Of a stretch of DNA of 57,759 bases, positions 51,510 through 57,759 are shown piece by piece; the stretch's first letter is position 1; the number at the start of each line of letters is the position of its first letter. The notes below the pieces were generated by a model. That model was given only the letters and a program-made list of their open reading frames with translations. It ran no database searches and had not been told where the DNA came from. The position numbers and the translations under genes are program-made. This DNA is from Rubrivivax sp. (GTDB lineage: Bacteria; Pseudomonadota; Gammaproteobacteria; Burkholderiales; Burkholderiaceae_C). The DNA is taken from NCBI GenBank assembly GCA_020720385.1, contig DYOR01000004.1, forward strand, positions 1 through 57,759. The letters run 5' to 3'.

Positions 51510-52439
51510 TCATTTCGGGCTGGCCGGGTTCAGAGGGAAACAGCTCAGATCGTCGGCAAACGCGACCGGGCCGGCATAGCGGGCGCGAATCGCGGCGAGC
51601 GTTTCGGCCTCGCGGCCCAGGGTGCGCAACATGCGGTGCGACAACACCAGCTTCTTGACTCCGGCCTGTGCGGCGATGCGGCCAATGTCATCGGGCGTCA
51701 TGTGCAGCGAGTGCACCGCGCCAGTGGTGCCGACGGGGACCGCGTTGTGCGCGACGAAAATATCGGCGTCGCGCGCGAGGGCTATCAGTTCCCCTTTGCC
51801 GCTGGTGTCGCCCGAAAACGCGACGACTGCGCCGGCGATCTCGACGCGCCACGCCAGCGCGGGCAGGGAGCCGTGTTCCACGGCGGCCGCGCTCAATCGC
51901 ATATCGTGGAATGTCGCCACGTTCACAAGCTTGCCGTCGGCTTTCACCTCTTGCGCTTCGAGCGTGTAGCTGCCACTGCCGTCGAGAAAATCGCCCAGGT
52001 AGCGGAACGCGCCCGCCTTGCCGAACAGGGCGTCGGTGAAGGCCACCGCACCCGGCATGCGCGCGTTGCCAGGCGGGCCATAGACCGGCAGTGCACGGCG
52101 GCGGTCTTCGAAGTAACTGGATTTGACCAGCGCGGCAAAGTCGCTCGAGTGGTCGGCGTGGAAATGCGTGAACGCGACGGCATCGAGATCGGCCATGGTG
52201 GCCCCGGCCTCGCCGAAGCGCAGCTTCACGCCGCCGCCCGCATCGACCAGCAGCCGCGCTCGGCCGTCCTGCCACACGAGATAGCCGCTGGACGCGCGCT
52301 TGTCCGCCGCCTCAGGGCCGCCCGAGCCAAGCACCTGCACCGCCACACCCGACGCCTCGCACTGCGTCGCTGCCGCTGACGACGCACTCAGGACAGACAG
52401 GCCTGCGCAGACGGCACACCACAGGATCGATATACGCAT
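51510..52439 (-). CDS. Exported metallo-beta-lactamase-fold hydrolase
   Basis: A 309-residue protein with signal peptide MRISILWCAVCAGLSVLSAS and a metallo-hydrolase domain: FTHFHADHSSDF (HxHxDH), VAFSGDTSGKGEL and VLSHRM. The overall pattern resembles the ribonuclease Z/arylsulfatase-type periplasmic MBL proteins. The substrate is unknown. It starts just after the trpG-like remnant on the same strand; the upstream gene is DUF305. Confidence 0.86.
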   Translation of the reverse strand: MRISILWCAVCAGLSVLSASSAAATQCEASGVAVQVLGSGGPEAADKRASSGYLVWQDGRARLLVDAGGGVKLRFGEAGATMADLDAVAFTHFHADHSSDFAALVKSSYFEDRRRALPVYGPPGNARMPGAVAFTDALFGKAGAFRYLGDFLDGSGSYTLEAQEVKADGKLVNVATFHDMRLSAAAVEHGSLPALAWRVEIAGAVVAFSGDTSGKGELIALARDADIFVAHNAVPVGTTGAVHSLHMTPDDIGRIAAQAGVKKLVLSHRMLRTLGREAETLAAIRARYAGPVAFADDLSCFPLNPASPK

Positions 52440-52441
52440 AT

Positions 52442-52527
52442 TCAGACTCCAGGTTTGAGGAAGCTGGCGAGCATGGCGTGGCCGTGCTCGGTGAGGATGG
52501 ACTCGGGATGGAACCGCACGCCATGAC
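52442..52527 (-). pseudogene. C-terminal remnant of anthranilate synthase glutaminase (TrpG-like)
   Basis: In one minus-strand frame this segment reads HGVRFHPESILTEHGHAMLA then SFLKPGV and stop (52442-52444). This is the end of TrpG/PabA glutaminases, with the catalytic HPE. The first ~170 residues are missing and the reading frame upstream is unrelated. No trp genes are nearby, so it is a transplanted or decayed fragment. Confidence 0.75.
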
Positions 52528-52584
52528 GTCGCCGTCGTCTGCCCATGCAGTGATGGCTGGTATCCCGCTCCGTGTTGACGCGCA

Positions 52585-53094
52585 TCACCGCGGTCCGCGG
52601 GTGCCGCCGAGCGAGGGGAACTCGGGCGCGCCCGCACCGCCCTCTTTGCGCAGCAACGCCAGGCGCCGCTGCATGCCTTCGATCTCGACCGTCTGCCCGG
52701 CGATGATCTCATCGGCCAACTGGCGGGTCACCGGGTCGCGACCGTACTGCAACACCAGGCGTGCCATGTCGACCGCGCCCTGATGGTGGGGCACCATCAT
52801 GGCGAGAAAGTCCACGTCGGGGTTGCCGCTGTAGCCCGGGGCGTGCATGGCTTCCATCATCACGGCCATGCCGGTGTCCATCTCTTGCTGGAAGTCGGAC
52901 GATGGGGTCGGCAGCGATGCCCCGTGCCCGTGATGCTGCGGGCCAACCGCCCACACGGCACTCACGGCGGCTGCCGCAGCGACCGCAGGCACCGTGAGCA
53001 ACTGCGCCAGATGTCGCCGTCGGGACGTGCTCACTGGAGTGCCTTCACGCTGCGCGCTCCGGTACTCGCCCTTGGGGCGGCCCGGCGTGCTCAT
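52585..53094 (-). CDS. DUF305 family exported protein
   Basis: A 169-residue protein with an N-terminal region leading to a hydrophobic segment (LAQLLTVPAVAAAAAVSAVW) and a DUF305 ferritin-like helical domain: MDTGMAVMMEAMHAPGY, DVDFLAMMVPHHQGAVDMAR and LADEIIAGQTVEIEGMQRRL. His/Met-rich motifs suggest metal binding, often copper. The ATG at 53094 overlaps the beta-propeller gene stop (ATGA); a GTG at 53034 is another start. Confidence 0.86.
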   Translation of the reverse strand: MSTPGRPKGEYRSAQREGTPVSTSRRRHLAQLLTVPAVAAAAAVSAVWAVGPQHHGHGASLPTPSSDFQQEMDTGMAVMMEAMHAPGYSGNPDVDFLAMMVPHHQGAVDMARLVLQYGRDPVTRQLADEIIAGQTVEIEGMQRRLALLRKEGGAGAPEFPSLGGTRGPR

Positions 53095-54458
53095 GCCGTT
53101 TGCCCCTTCGTGCCCGGGCGCACGTAGACAAGGTTGATGCTCTTCTTGTTGCGCAGTTCGCCTGAAGGCAGTTTCAAGCTGCCGAGCGGAATCTGCGCGA
53201 TGAACCCAGGCCGCAGCGGATCGCTCACGTCGAACGCGCTGCAGACGGTCTGGCCAGCGTTGGGCGTGCCCGGCAGTTCGTCCTGCTCGTGGGCGACGTA
53301 GAGAAGCGTGTTCTCGGGGTTGGTCCACAGCCCGTGCGCCTCCCGGCCGTGGCTGAAGAAGCTGCCGACCATGCGGCGCTGTCCGCGCATTGCCCCGCGA
53401 TCGATGATCGCAATCTGGCTGGAAGCCACGCCGCCGGGGCCGCCGTCGTCGACCCGCGCGAGGCTGGCATAGGTCACGCTGCCACGTGCGTTGGAGACGA
53501 ACTCCACGTGATTGGGCCGTGCCCCCATGCCGAGCGCCATGCTGTCGACTAGATCGAAGCCCCCCCGAGTCGAGCGACACGACAGCGCATCGGCCAACTT
53601 GTGCGAGAACCAGACCTCATCACCCTCGGCCGTGGTCTTCATGAAGGGCGTGAAGCCGGGCTTGTCCTGCGCAGAGATGTCCAAGGTCGTGAGCTGTTCC
53701 GGCCTGGAGTGGCCGTCCGGCCCCGCATTGACGCGCAAGACGTCAACGCGCGCCACCTTCTGGCTGGACACGAAGGCCAGCGTGCCCTCGCGGTTGAACC
53801 AGACCTGCGCAGGGCCGCTCAGAGTGGGCAAGTACTGCCGCACCGGCGAGAGGTCCGCCCCTCGAAGGTGGCGCAGTGCCTGAGCCACATCCAGGATGGC
53901 GATGCGGGCCTCGCCGCGCATGGTGACCCACAACTCCTTGCCGTTGCGCGTGAACGTGGGCTCGTGCGGCTCACGGCCAAGCAGGATGCCGCTGGACAGG
54001 CGCTCGCGGCTCGTCGATTCGCCAGCCGCCGGATTCGGCGCGTTGCCGATGACACGCCTCTCGACCGCGTCGATCAGGTAGATGTTGCTCGAGCCGCGGC
54101 CGCTGGTCGCCAGCAAGGTGCCGTCTGGTGATGGCACGGCACCATGGGCGTCGATGCAGCCGTGATACAGGGGCTTGTGGATCATCGCCGCATGAGTCGG
54201 TGCCACACCCGCCGTGACATAGCGGAACGGAGGCCGCGGGTCCTCGTCGAAACTTGTCAGGTTGATGGTGGTGTCGACCACGTTGCGGTGCGGATCGATG
54301 ACGACCAGGGTGTTCGAGTCCTCGTTGGTGATGAAGACACGGTCACGCGGGTCGATGCCGCCAGGCGCGGCCACGCCCTGTGCCGTCACCGCGGGCAATG
54401 CGACGGCGGCGGATGCTGCGAGGCTTTGCTTCAGGAAATCACGTCTGTCCAGTGTCAT
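53091..54458 (-). CDS. Tat-exported YVTN beta-propeller protein
   Basis: A 455-residue protein with a twin-arginine signal (TLDRRDFLKQSLAASAAVAL) and about seven beta-propeller blades of the YVTN/cytochrome-D1-like type (VFITNEDSNTLVVIDPHRNV, NIYLIDAVERRVIG, QIAIIDRG). Propeller-type proteins bind metals or haem or act as scaffolds; no enzyme motif is seen. Tat export implies folding in the cytoplasm, perhaps with a cofactor. It overlaps DUF305 by 4 bp. The 170-bp gap to anti-sigma 2 has no visible ECF box. Confidence 0.85.
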   Translation of the reverse strand: MTLDRRDFLKQSLAASAAVALPAVTAQGVAAPGGIDPRDRVFITNEDSNTLVVIDPHRNVVDTTINLTSFDEDPRPPFRYVTAGVAPTHAAMIHKPLYHGCIDAHGAVPSPDGTLLATSGRGSSNIYLIDAVERRVIGNAPNPAAGESTSRERLSSGILLGREPHEPTFTRNGKELWVTMRGEARIAILDVAQALRHLRGADLSPVRQYLPTLSGPAQVWFNREGTLAFVSSQKVARVDVLRVNAGPDGHSRPEQLTTLDISAQDKPGFTPFMKTTAEGDEVWFSHKLADALSCRSTRGGFDLVDSMALGMGARPNHVEFVSNARGSVTYASLARVDDGGPGGVASSQIAIIDRGAMRGQRRMVGSFFSHGREAHGLWTNPENTLLYVAHEQDELPGTPNAGQTVCSAFDVSDPLRPGFIAQIPLGSLKLPSGELRNKKSINLVYVRPGTKGQTA

Positions 54459-54628
54459 GGGGTTCCTTGTATGGGAGAGTGAATGGTGGGACTGACTGCG
54501 CTCGATGGCGATCGAGCGGCGGCGCAGACCCCGAAAGCCGAGTTCAAGAGCAGTTCCCCGGTCTTGAAGAGAGCCGTGCGTGCGGGTACTGCGTTCGAAC
54601 CGCGTTGCGCTTGCGGTGGGTGGATGCC

Positions 54629-55405
54629 TCAAGTCGTTGGCTTCGACCTCGCCTGCTTTCTGACCTCATCGGCAACCGGGTGCAGCAGGCTTGGCGGCTC
54701 CGTGCCGACCATGCTGTAGCCCATGCCGAGGGCCGCCCACGAGAAGCCCCCAAGGTTCCCCGCGGACTGTTCCATCATGGGAGCCTCCTTCTCATGGGCC
54801 ATCGGACGAATCATCAGGGCCACCCGCGTTCCGTCCGTGCGGTCATAGAAGAAGAGACCGGCGGGGCCATGACCCGTGGCAACCAGCCTGCCGCCCACAT
54901 AGTGGTAGCCGGATTGGCTGAGGTCGGGGATCTCGACCGGCCGCTTCAGCTTGTTCGAAACCAGGGTCACAAGCGCGTTCTTGTCGGCGTCGCCGACGGG
55001 GTCCGTCGCATAAGCCGTGTAGCTGCTGCGAGCCTCCCCCGCCAGCACGGCAATTCCGCCCGTCGGCTGCCATGCAACGCGCATCTGCCAACCGCCGAAC
55101 GTGCCGGTTCCCAGCGAGAGCAGCACGGCTGCAGCCATCTGCCAGCCCCAGGGTCGCGACGCGCGTCGACGGGCCATCGATGTGGCAATCTTCAGGCGCT
55201 CAGGCACCGGCTCATCCGCGATCGGCGCAAGCGCTGAGCGCAGCATTTGGCGCTGGGCGGCAAACTTGGCAACCACAGCCGCGGCCTCCGGACTCCGGTC
55301 CAGGTAGTCCTGAACCTCCTTGCGCCGAGGTGCATCCAGCGCGCCGTCGACGAAGGCGTGCAGTTCCTCCTCGACGACGGGAGCAGGTGACGAATGCGTG
55401 GCCAT
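54629..55405 (-). CDS. Membrane anti-sigma factor 2
   Basis: A 258-residue paralogue of anti-sigma 1: N-terminal domain LHAFVDGALDAPRRKEVQDY without zinc cysteines, a transmembrane helix (WQMAAAVLLSLGTGTFGGWQ) near residue 100, and a periplasmic domain with LVTLVSNKLKRPVEI, GYHYVGGRLVATG and AGLFFYDRTDG. It abuts sigma 2 with no spacer, so the pair is co-translated. Confidence 0.87.
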   Translation of the reverse strand: MATHSSPAPVVEEELHAFVDGALDAPRRKEVQDYLDRSPEAAAVVAKFAAQRQMLRSALAPIADEPVPERLKIATSMARRRASRPWGWQMAAAVLLSLGTGTFGGWQMRVAWQPTGGIAVLAGEARSSYTAYATDPVGDADKNALVTLVSNKLKRPVEIPDLSQSGYHYVGGRLVATGHGPAGLFFYDRTDGTRVALMIRPMAHEKEAPMMEQSAGNLGGFSWAALGMGYSMVGTEPPSLLHPVADEVRKQARSKPTT

Positions 55406-55939
55406 TTACTTTGCCCTCCGCAAAAGAACCTCGCCCTGGGGACGAGCCGCTTGAACGCCTTGTCCTTCGAGCGCACGCTGCAGGCGCTCTCTGCCACGCG
55501 CAAGTCGAGACATCACCGTACCGATGGGAATGTTGAGCAACTTGGCCGCCTCGGCGTAGGTCAGGTCCTCAACGGATACCAGCAGGATCACACTGCGCTG
55601 ATCTTCCGGCAACGCGGCCAGCGCCTTCATCAGCTCTCCATGACGAACCCTGTGCTCCTGCGCAGCGGGTGCCGCCAGAGCCGACTCTTCAACCTCGGCA
55701 AGGTCGATGTGCAATCCACGCCGGGCGTCCTGGCGCAACTTGTTGATGATGAGGTTGTGCGCAATGGCAAACACCCACTGCCGGGTATCTTCTTCACGCC
55801 GTCTGGAGCCCCAATGACTGATCACGCGCTCAAGGCAGTCCTGCACCAGGTCGTCGGCGAGATCCCGATCCCGCAGCATCGCGCCGGCGTAGCGACGCAG
55901 CGCCGGAATCAGCGGTTCGACCGCCGCGGTGAGATCCAT
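55406..55939 (-). CDS. ECF sigma factor 2
   Basis: A 177-residue ECF sigma factor (start MDLTAAVEPLIPALRRYAGA). Region 2 holds DRDLADDLVQDCLERVISHW; region 4 has LPEDQRSVILLVSVEDLTYA and AKLLNIPIGTVMSRLARGRE. The recognition helix is almost identical to sigma 1. I moved the start from the ATG at 56005 to 55939 because the first lies too close to promoter P3 to be transcribed, and GGGAG precedes the second. Anti-sigma 2 follows immediately. Confidence 0.9.
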   Translation of the reverse strand: MDLTAAVEPLIPALRRYAGAMLRDRDLADDLVQDCLERVISHWGSRRREEDTRQWVFAIAHNLIINKLRQDARRGLHIDLAEVEESALAAPAAQEHRVRHGELMKALAALPEDQRSVILLVSVEDLTYAEAAKLLNIPIGTVMSRLARGRERLQRALEGQGVQAARPQGEVLLRRAK

Positions 55940-56007
55940 GCCATCGCTCCCGTTCAATTGCTCGGCGACCTGCTTCGAGTCGACAGGGCCGCCGTGCCCC
56001 GCCATCT

Positions 56008-56036
56008 CGTAGACAAGCGAGCCCGGGGTTTATTCC
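56008..56036 (-). promoter_or_regulatory. ECF promoter P3 for sigma2-anti-sigma2
   Basis: On the minus strand GGAATAAA (56029-56036), 14 bp, then GTCTAC (56009-56014). The -10 box lies only 3 nt upstream of an ATG at 56005, which is therefore probably not used; the transcript would begin near 56002. Confidence 0.65.
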
Positions 56037-56097
56037 CCCGAGCACCCTTCTCCGCACACTTGCGGCGGCGCCGTCATTGCACTGCGCATCCTGATCC

Positions 56098-56493
56098 TCA
56101 GTTCAGAGCGACCTGGCTTTGGCTCATCATCACACGCTCGCCCGCCATGCGGATCGCCTCCAGTTGCAGCGGCGTGGCGTCAGGCACGCCGATCTCGCCG
56201 TAGCTCGTGAGGCCGAGGCGCTTGGCTTCGATCGTCTCGGCGACGACTTGCGCGCGCGACTTCGTCGACCGGAAGCCGAGGCCGGCAATGCGCTCCACGT
56301 CGCTGTCGTTGCGCGCGATCAGGCCGGCGCGCGAGGCGGCGGCGGTCTCGGCGGCGACTTCGGCACGCGTCTTCGTGGACTTGAAGTTGTCGATCTCCGG
56401 CGCAATCGTGATGTCGTCTGCGAAGGCGGCGGTCGCGCCGAAAAGCGTCACGCCGGCAGTCGCGGCGACGAGCAGGAATTTCTTGCTGAACAT
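56098..56493 (-). CDS. DUF4148-like exported protein with an internal duplication
   Basis: A 131-residue protein with signal peptide MFSKKFLLVAATAGVTLFGA and two imperfect repeats (NFKSTKTRAEVAAETAAASR and GFRSTKSRAQVVAETIEAKR), consistent with the DUF4148 family common in Burkholderiales. Function unknown. It has its own ECF-type promoter P4 and a long leader with a 9-bp hairpin. It stops 159 bp before sigma 2. Confidence 0.78.
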   Translation of the reverse strand: MFSKKFLLVAATAGVTLFGATAAFADDITIAPEIDNFKSTKTRAEVAAETAAASRAGLIARNDSDVERIAGLGFRSTKSRAQVVAETIEAKRLGLTSYGEIGVPDATPLQLEAIRMAGERVMMSQSQVALN

Positions 56494-56596
56494 GATCAAA
56501 GGCTCCATACGTGAGTTGAGAGTGGGTCGAGAGGGGTGGCCGCCGCTCCAGGTTGAGGAGCGACAGGGCAGGAGCCGATCGAGCGTTCGCGTCCTA

Positions 56597-56618
56597 AAGT
56601 CGGTCTGCGGACCGACTT
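56597..56618. other. Hairpin in the leader of the DUF4148 gene
   Basis: AAGTCGGTC (56597-56605) and GACCGACTT (56610-56618) form a perfect 9-bp stem with a TGCG loop. It lies inside the predicted ~150-nt leader. There is no T-run, so it is not a clear terminator; it could stabilise the mRNA or bind a regulator. Confidence 0.55.
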
Positions 56619-56648
56619 GCGGAGGTACTCGTTGCAGCCCTGTCTCTG

Positions 56649-56677
56649 CGTAGACAGTGGCACCGCCCGGTTATTCC
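56649..56677 (-). promoter_or_regulatory. ECF promoter P4 for the DUF4148 gene
   Basis: On the minus strand GGAATAAC (56670-56677), 14 bp, then GTCTAC (56650-56655). CTGTCT/AGACAG inverted repeats overlap the -10 box. The leader to the ATG at 56493 is about 150 nt. Apart from this promoter and the hairpin, the 56509-56820 gap holds nothing I recognise. Confidence 0.65.
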
Positions 56678-56820
56678 GCGCGCACCCTACGGCGCAAGGC
56701 GACGACGGCGTTGCGCCGGCCGCTGGGCTTGACCCGTCCCGATTAGCGATGAAGTTCAGCAAGCTCACGCTGTGAGCCAGTGGCCGACGAAGATGGGCGC
56801 GTCCCAACAGGAGATGCGCC

Positions 56821-57211
56821 ATGCAGATGAACCGAGTTCAGTTCCAGAAGGGTCTGTCTACGCCTGAGTTTCTGGCGCTCTACGGCACCCAGGAGCAGTG
56901 CGAGCAGGCCCTGGTGGCGGTGCGCTGGCTGTCGGGCTTCGTCTGCCCGGCGTGCGGCGTGATGGAATCGCGCACGACGTTTCGCCGCCAGGGTCGGTTG
57001 TACTGGCAGTGCTCGGGCTGCGAGCATCAGTGCAGTGTGACCAGCGGGACGGTCTTTGGCTCCACCAAGCTGCCGCTGACGCTGTGGTTCCTGGCGATGC
57101 AATTGCTGACCCAGTCCAAGACCAACGTCTCTGCGCTCGAACTCAAGCGCCAGCTGGGCGTTTGCTACCGCACCGCCTGGCTCGTCAAGCACAAGCTGCT
57201 TGTGGCCCTGG
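56821..57211 (+). pseudogene. IS1595-family transposase, interrupted
   Basis: The frame encodes the N-terminal ~130 residues of an IS1595-type transposase: FLALYGTQEQCEQALVAVRW, a zinc ribbon with FVCPACGVMES and WQCSGCEHQCSVTSGT, then LWFLAMQLLTQSKTNVSALE and the HTH-like YRTAWLVKHKLL. The homology stops near 57205, where the left end of an IS21-type element begins. The DDE catalytic domain is absent from the window. It cannot be active as seen. Confidence 0.85.
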
Positions 57212-57759
57212 TGGCCACCCAAATTCCCCCACCCATGGCCACCTCAAATTCCTCCACCCTGACCGTGCTTCGATGAGGCGCTGATCAGGCCGGCAAGGCC
57301 GGCTGGTCAGGGCCGAGCAGGACGTTACTTTCCACCCCCTCATTACCGAGGGGATACAAGGAGTGAACGTCTTGAAGCCACATTTGCAGACAACGATCTG
57401 GACCCTGCTGGAAGCGGGTTCCAGCCAGCGAGAGATCGAGCGGGTCACGGGGATCGATCGCAAGACGATCCGCGCGTACGAGAAGCGATTCGCCACCGCT
57501 GCCCCGGCAACTTCCCCCGGGGTGGCCACCGGCGCGGCGCCGCAAATTCCCCCACCCCGGCCACCGACCTCGGCTGCGGTGACGGCAGCGGTGACAGCCT
57601 CAGCCTGCGAGCCCCACCGCGCCTTCATCGAAGCCCAGCTTCGACTGCGCCGCAATGCTATGGCCATCTACCAGGACCTGGTGGACCTGCACGGCTTCAC
57701 CGGGGCCTACAACTCGGTCAAGCGCTTTGCGGGCAAGCTGCGCCACCGCGAGCCCGAGC
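57212..57759 (+). mobile_element. IS21-family insertion sequence, left part
   Basis: Starts with TGGCCACCCAAATTCCCCCA at 57212 and has a second similar copy, TGGCCACCTCAAATTCC, at 57236, which looks like the repeated terminal sequences of IS21 elements. A palindromic stretch (CAGGCCGGC/GCCGGCTG) follows at 57288. The istA gene begins at 57363 and continues beyond the window; istB is outside. The element interrupts the IS1595 transposase. Confidence 0.75.
57363..57759 (+). CDS. istA: IS21-family transposase IstA, N-terminal part
   Basis: At least 132 residues before the right edge. The N-terminal HTH is TLLEAGSSQREIERVTGID followed by KTIRAYEKRF. A proline/alanine-rich linker and then LVDLHGFTGAYNSVKRFAGK, typical of IstA, follow. 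The start is the GTG at 57363, preceded by AAGGA; a TTG at 57372 is possible. The DDE core lies outside the window. Confidence 0.85.
   Translation, partial: MNVLKPHLQTTIWTLLEAGSSQREIERVTGIDRKTIRAYEKRFATAAPATSPGVATGAAPQIPPPRPPTSAAVTAAVTASACEPHRAFIEAQLRLRRNAMAIYQDLVDLHGFTGAYNSVKRFAGKLRHREPE

Overview
The window reads as a chromosomal segment of a high-GC betaproteobacterium of the order Burkholderiales, most likely the Comamonadaceae or the Leptothrix/Ideonella/Rubrivivax group. The evidence is strong GC bias at third codon positions, a Bug-family periplasmic receptor, DUF3460 and BPSS1780-family genes, a PEP-CTERM protein, the ftsK-lolA-rarA and trxB/rpmB-rpmG arrangements, and a GAGCCCCC-type intergenic palindrome that I remember from Comamonadaceae. 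No species is assigned.

From 1 to about 37300 the content is mostly core genome: metG, a SulP anion transporter, DUF3460-scpA, polA, DUF2782-thrB, a BPSS1780 membrane protein, uvrD, a GMP reductase, an S41 lipoprotein protease, valS, a divergent 2-hydroxyacid dehydrogenase-like protein, galU, a TusA-like protein, cysM, tRNA-Leu(CAA), a rhomboid protease, a YeeZ-like epimerase, a ferredoxin-reductase, a Bug receptor, two envelope proteins (Sel1 and CsgG-like), the livHMGF branched-chain amino acid importer, rarA-lolA-ftsK, a Crp/Fnr regulator, trxB and rpmB-rpmG. Several of these genes have a TAGAAT -10 box only 7-8 nt before the ATG, which implies leaderless mRNAs.

From 37400 to 47000 the content is accessory metabolism: a PhoX-like secreted protein coupled to a large two-CXXCH cytochrome c-like protein; a small membrane peptide and aqpZ; and a PAS-LuxR regulator divergent from a thiolase / acyl-CoA ligase / 3-hydroxybutyrate dehydrogenase operon, which ends in the C-terminal stump of an FAD-linked oxidase.

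From 47000 to 56510 every gene lies on the minus strand and the region looks like an extracytoplasmic stress regulon. It holds two paralogous ECF sigma / membrane anti-sigma pairs and small exported proteins (NTF2-like, COG4315, PEP-CTERM, AcfC-like binding protein, metallo-beta-lactamase, DUF305, Tat beta-propeller, DUF4148). I see the same promoter motif, GGAATAA-N15/16-GTCTAC, at four sites: before the NTF2-COG4315-sigma1-anti-sigma1 operon, the PEP-CTERM gene, sigma2-anti-sigma2 and the DUF4148 gene. The two sigma factors have almost identical -35 recognition helices, so they may share one regulon. This is the most interesting part of the window. The same stretch holds degraded 3' ends of an MsrP-like gene and a trpG-like gene. 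It borders an IS1595-type transposase that is interrupted by an IS21-type element, whose istA runs off the right edge.
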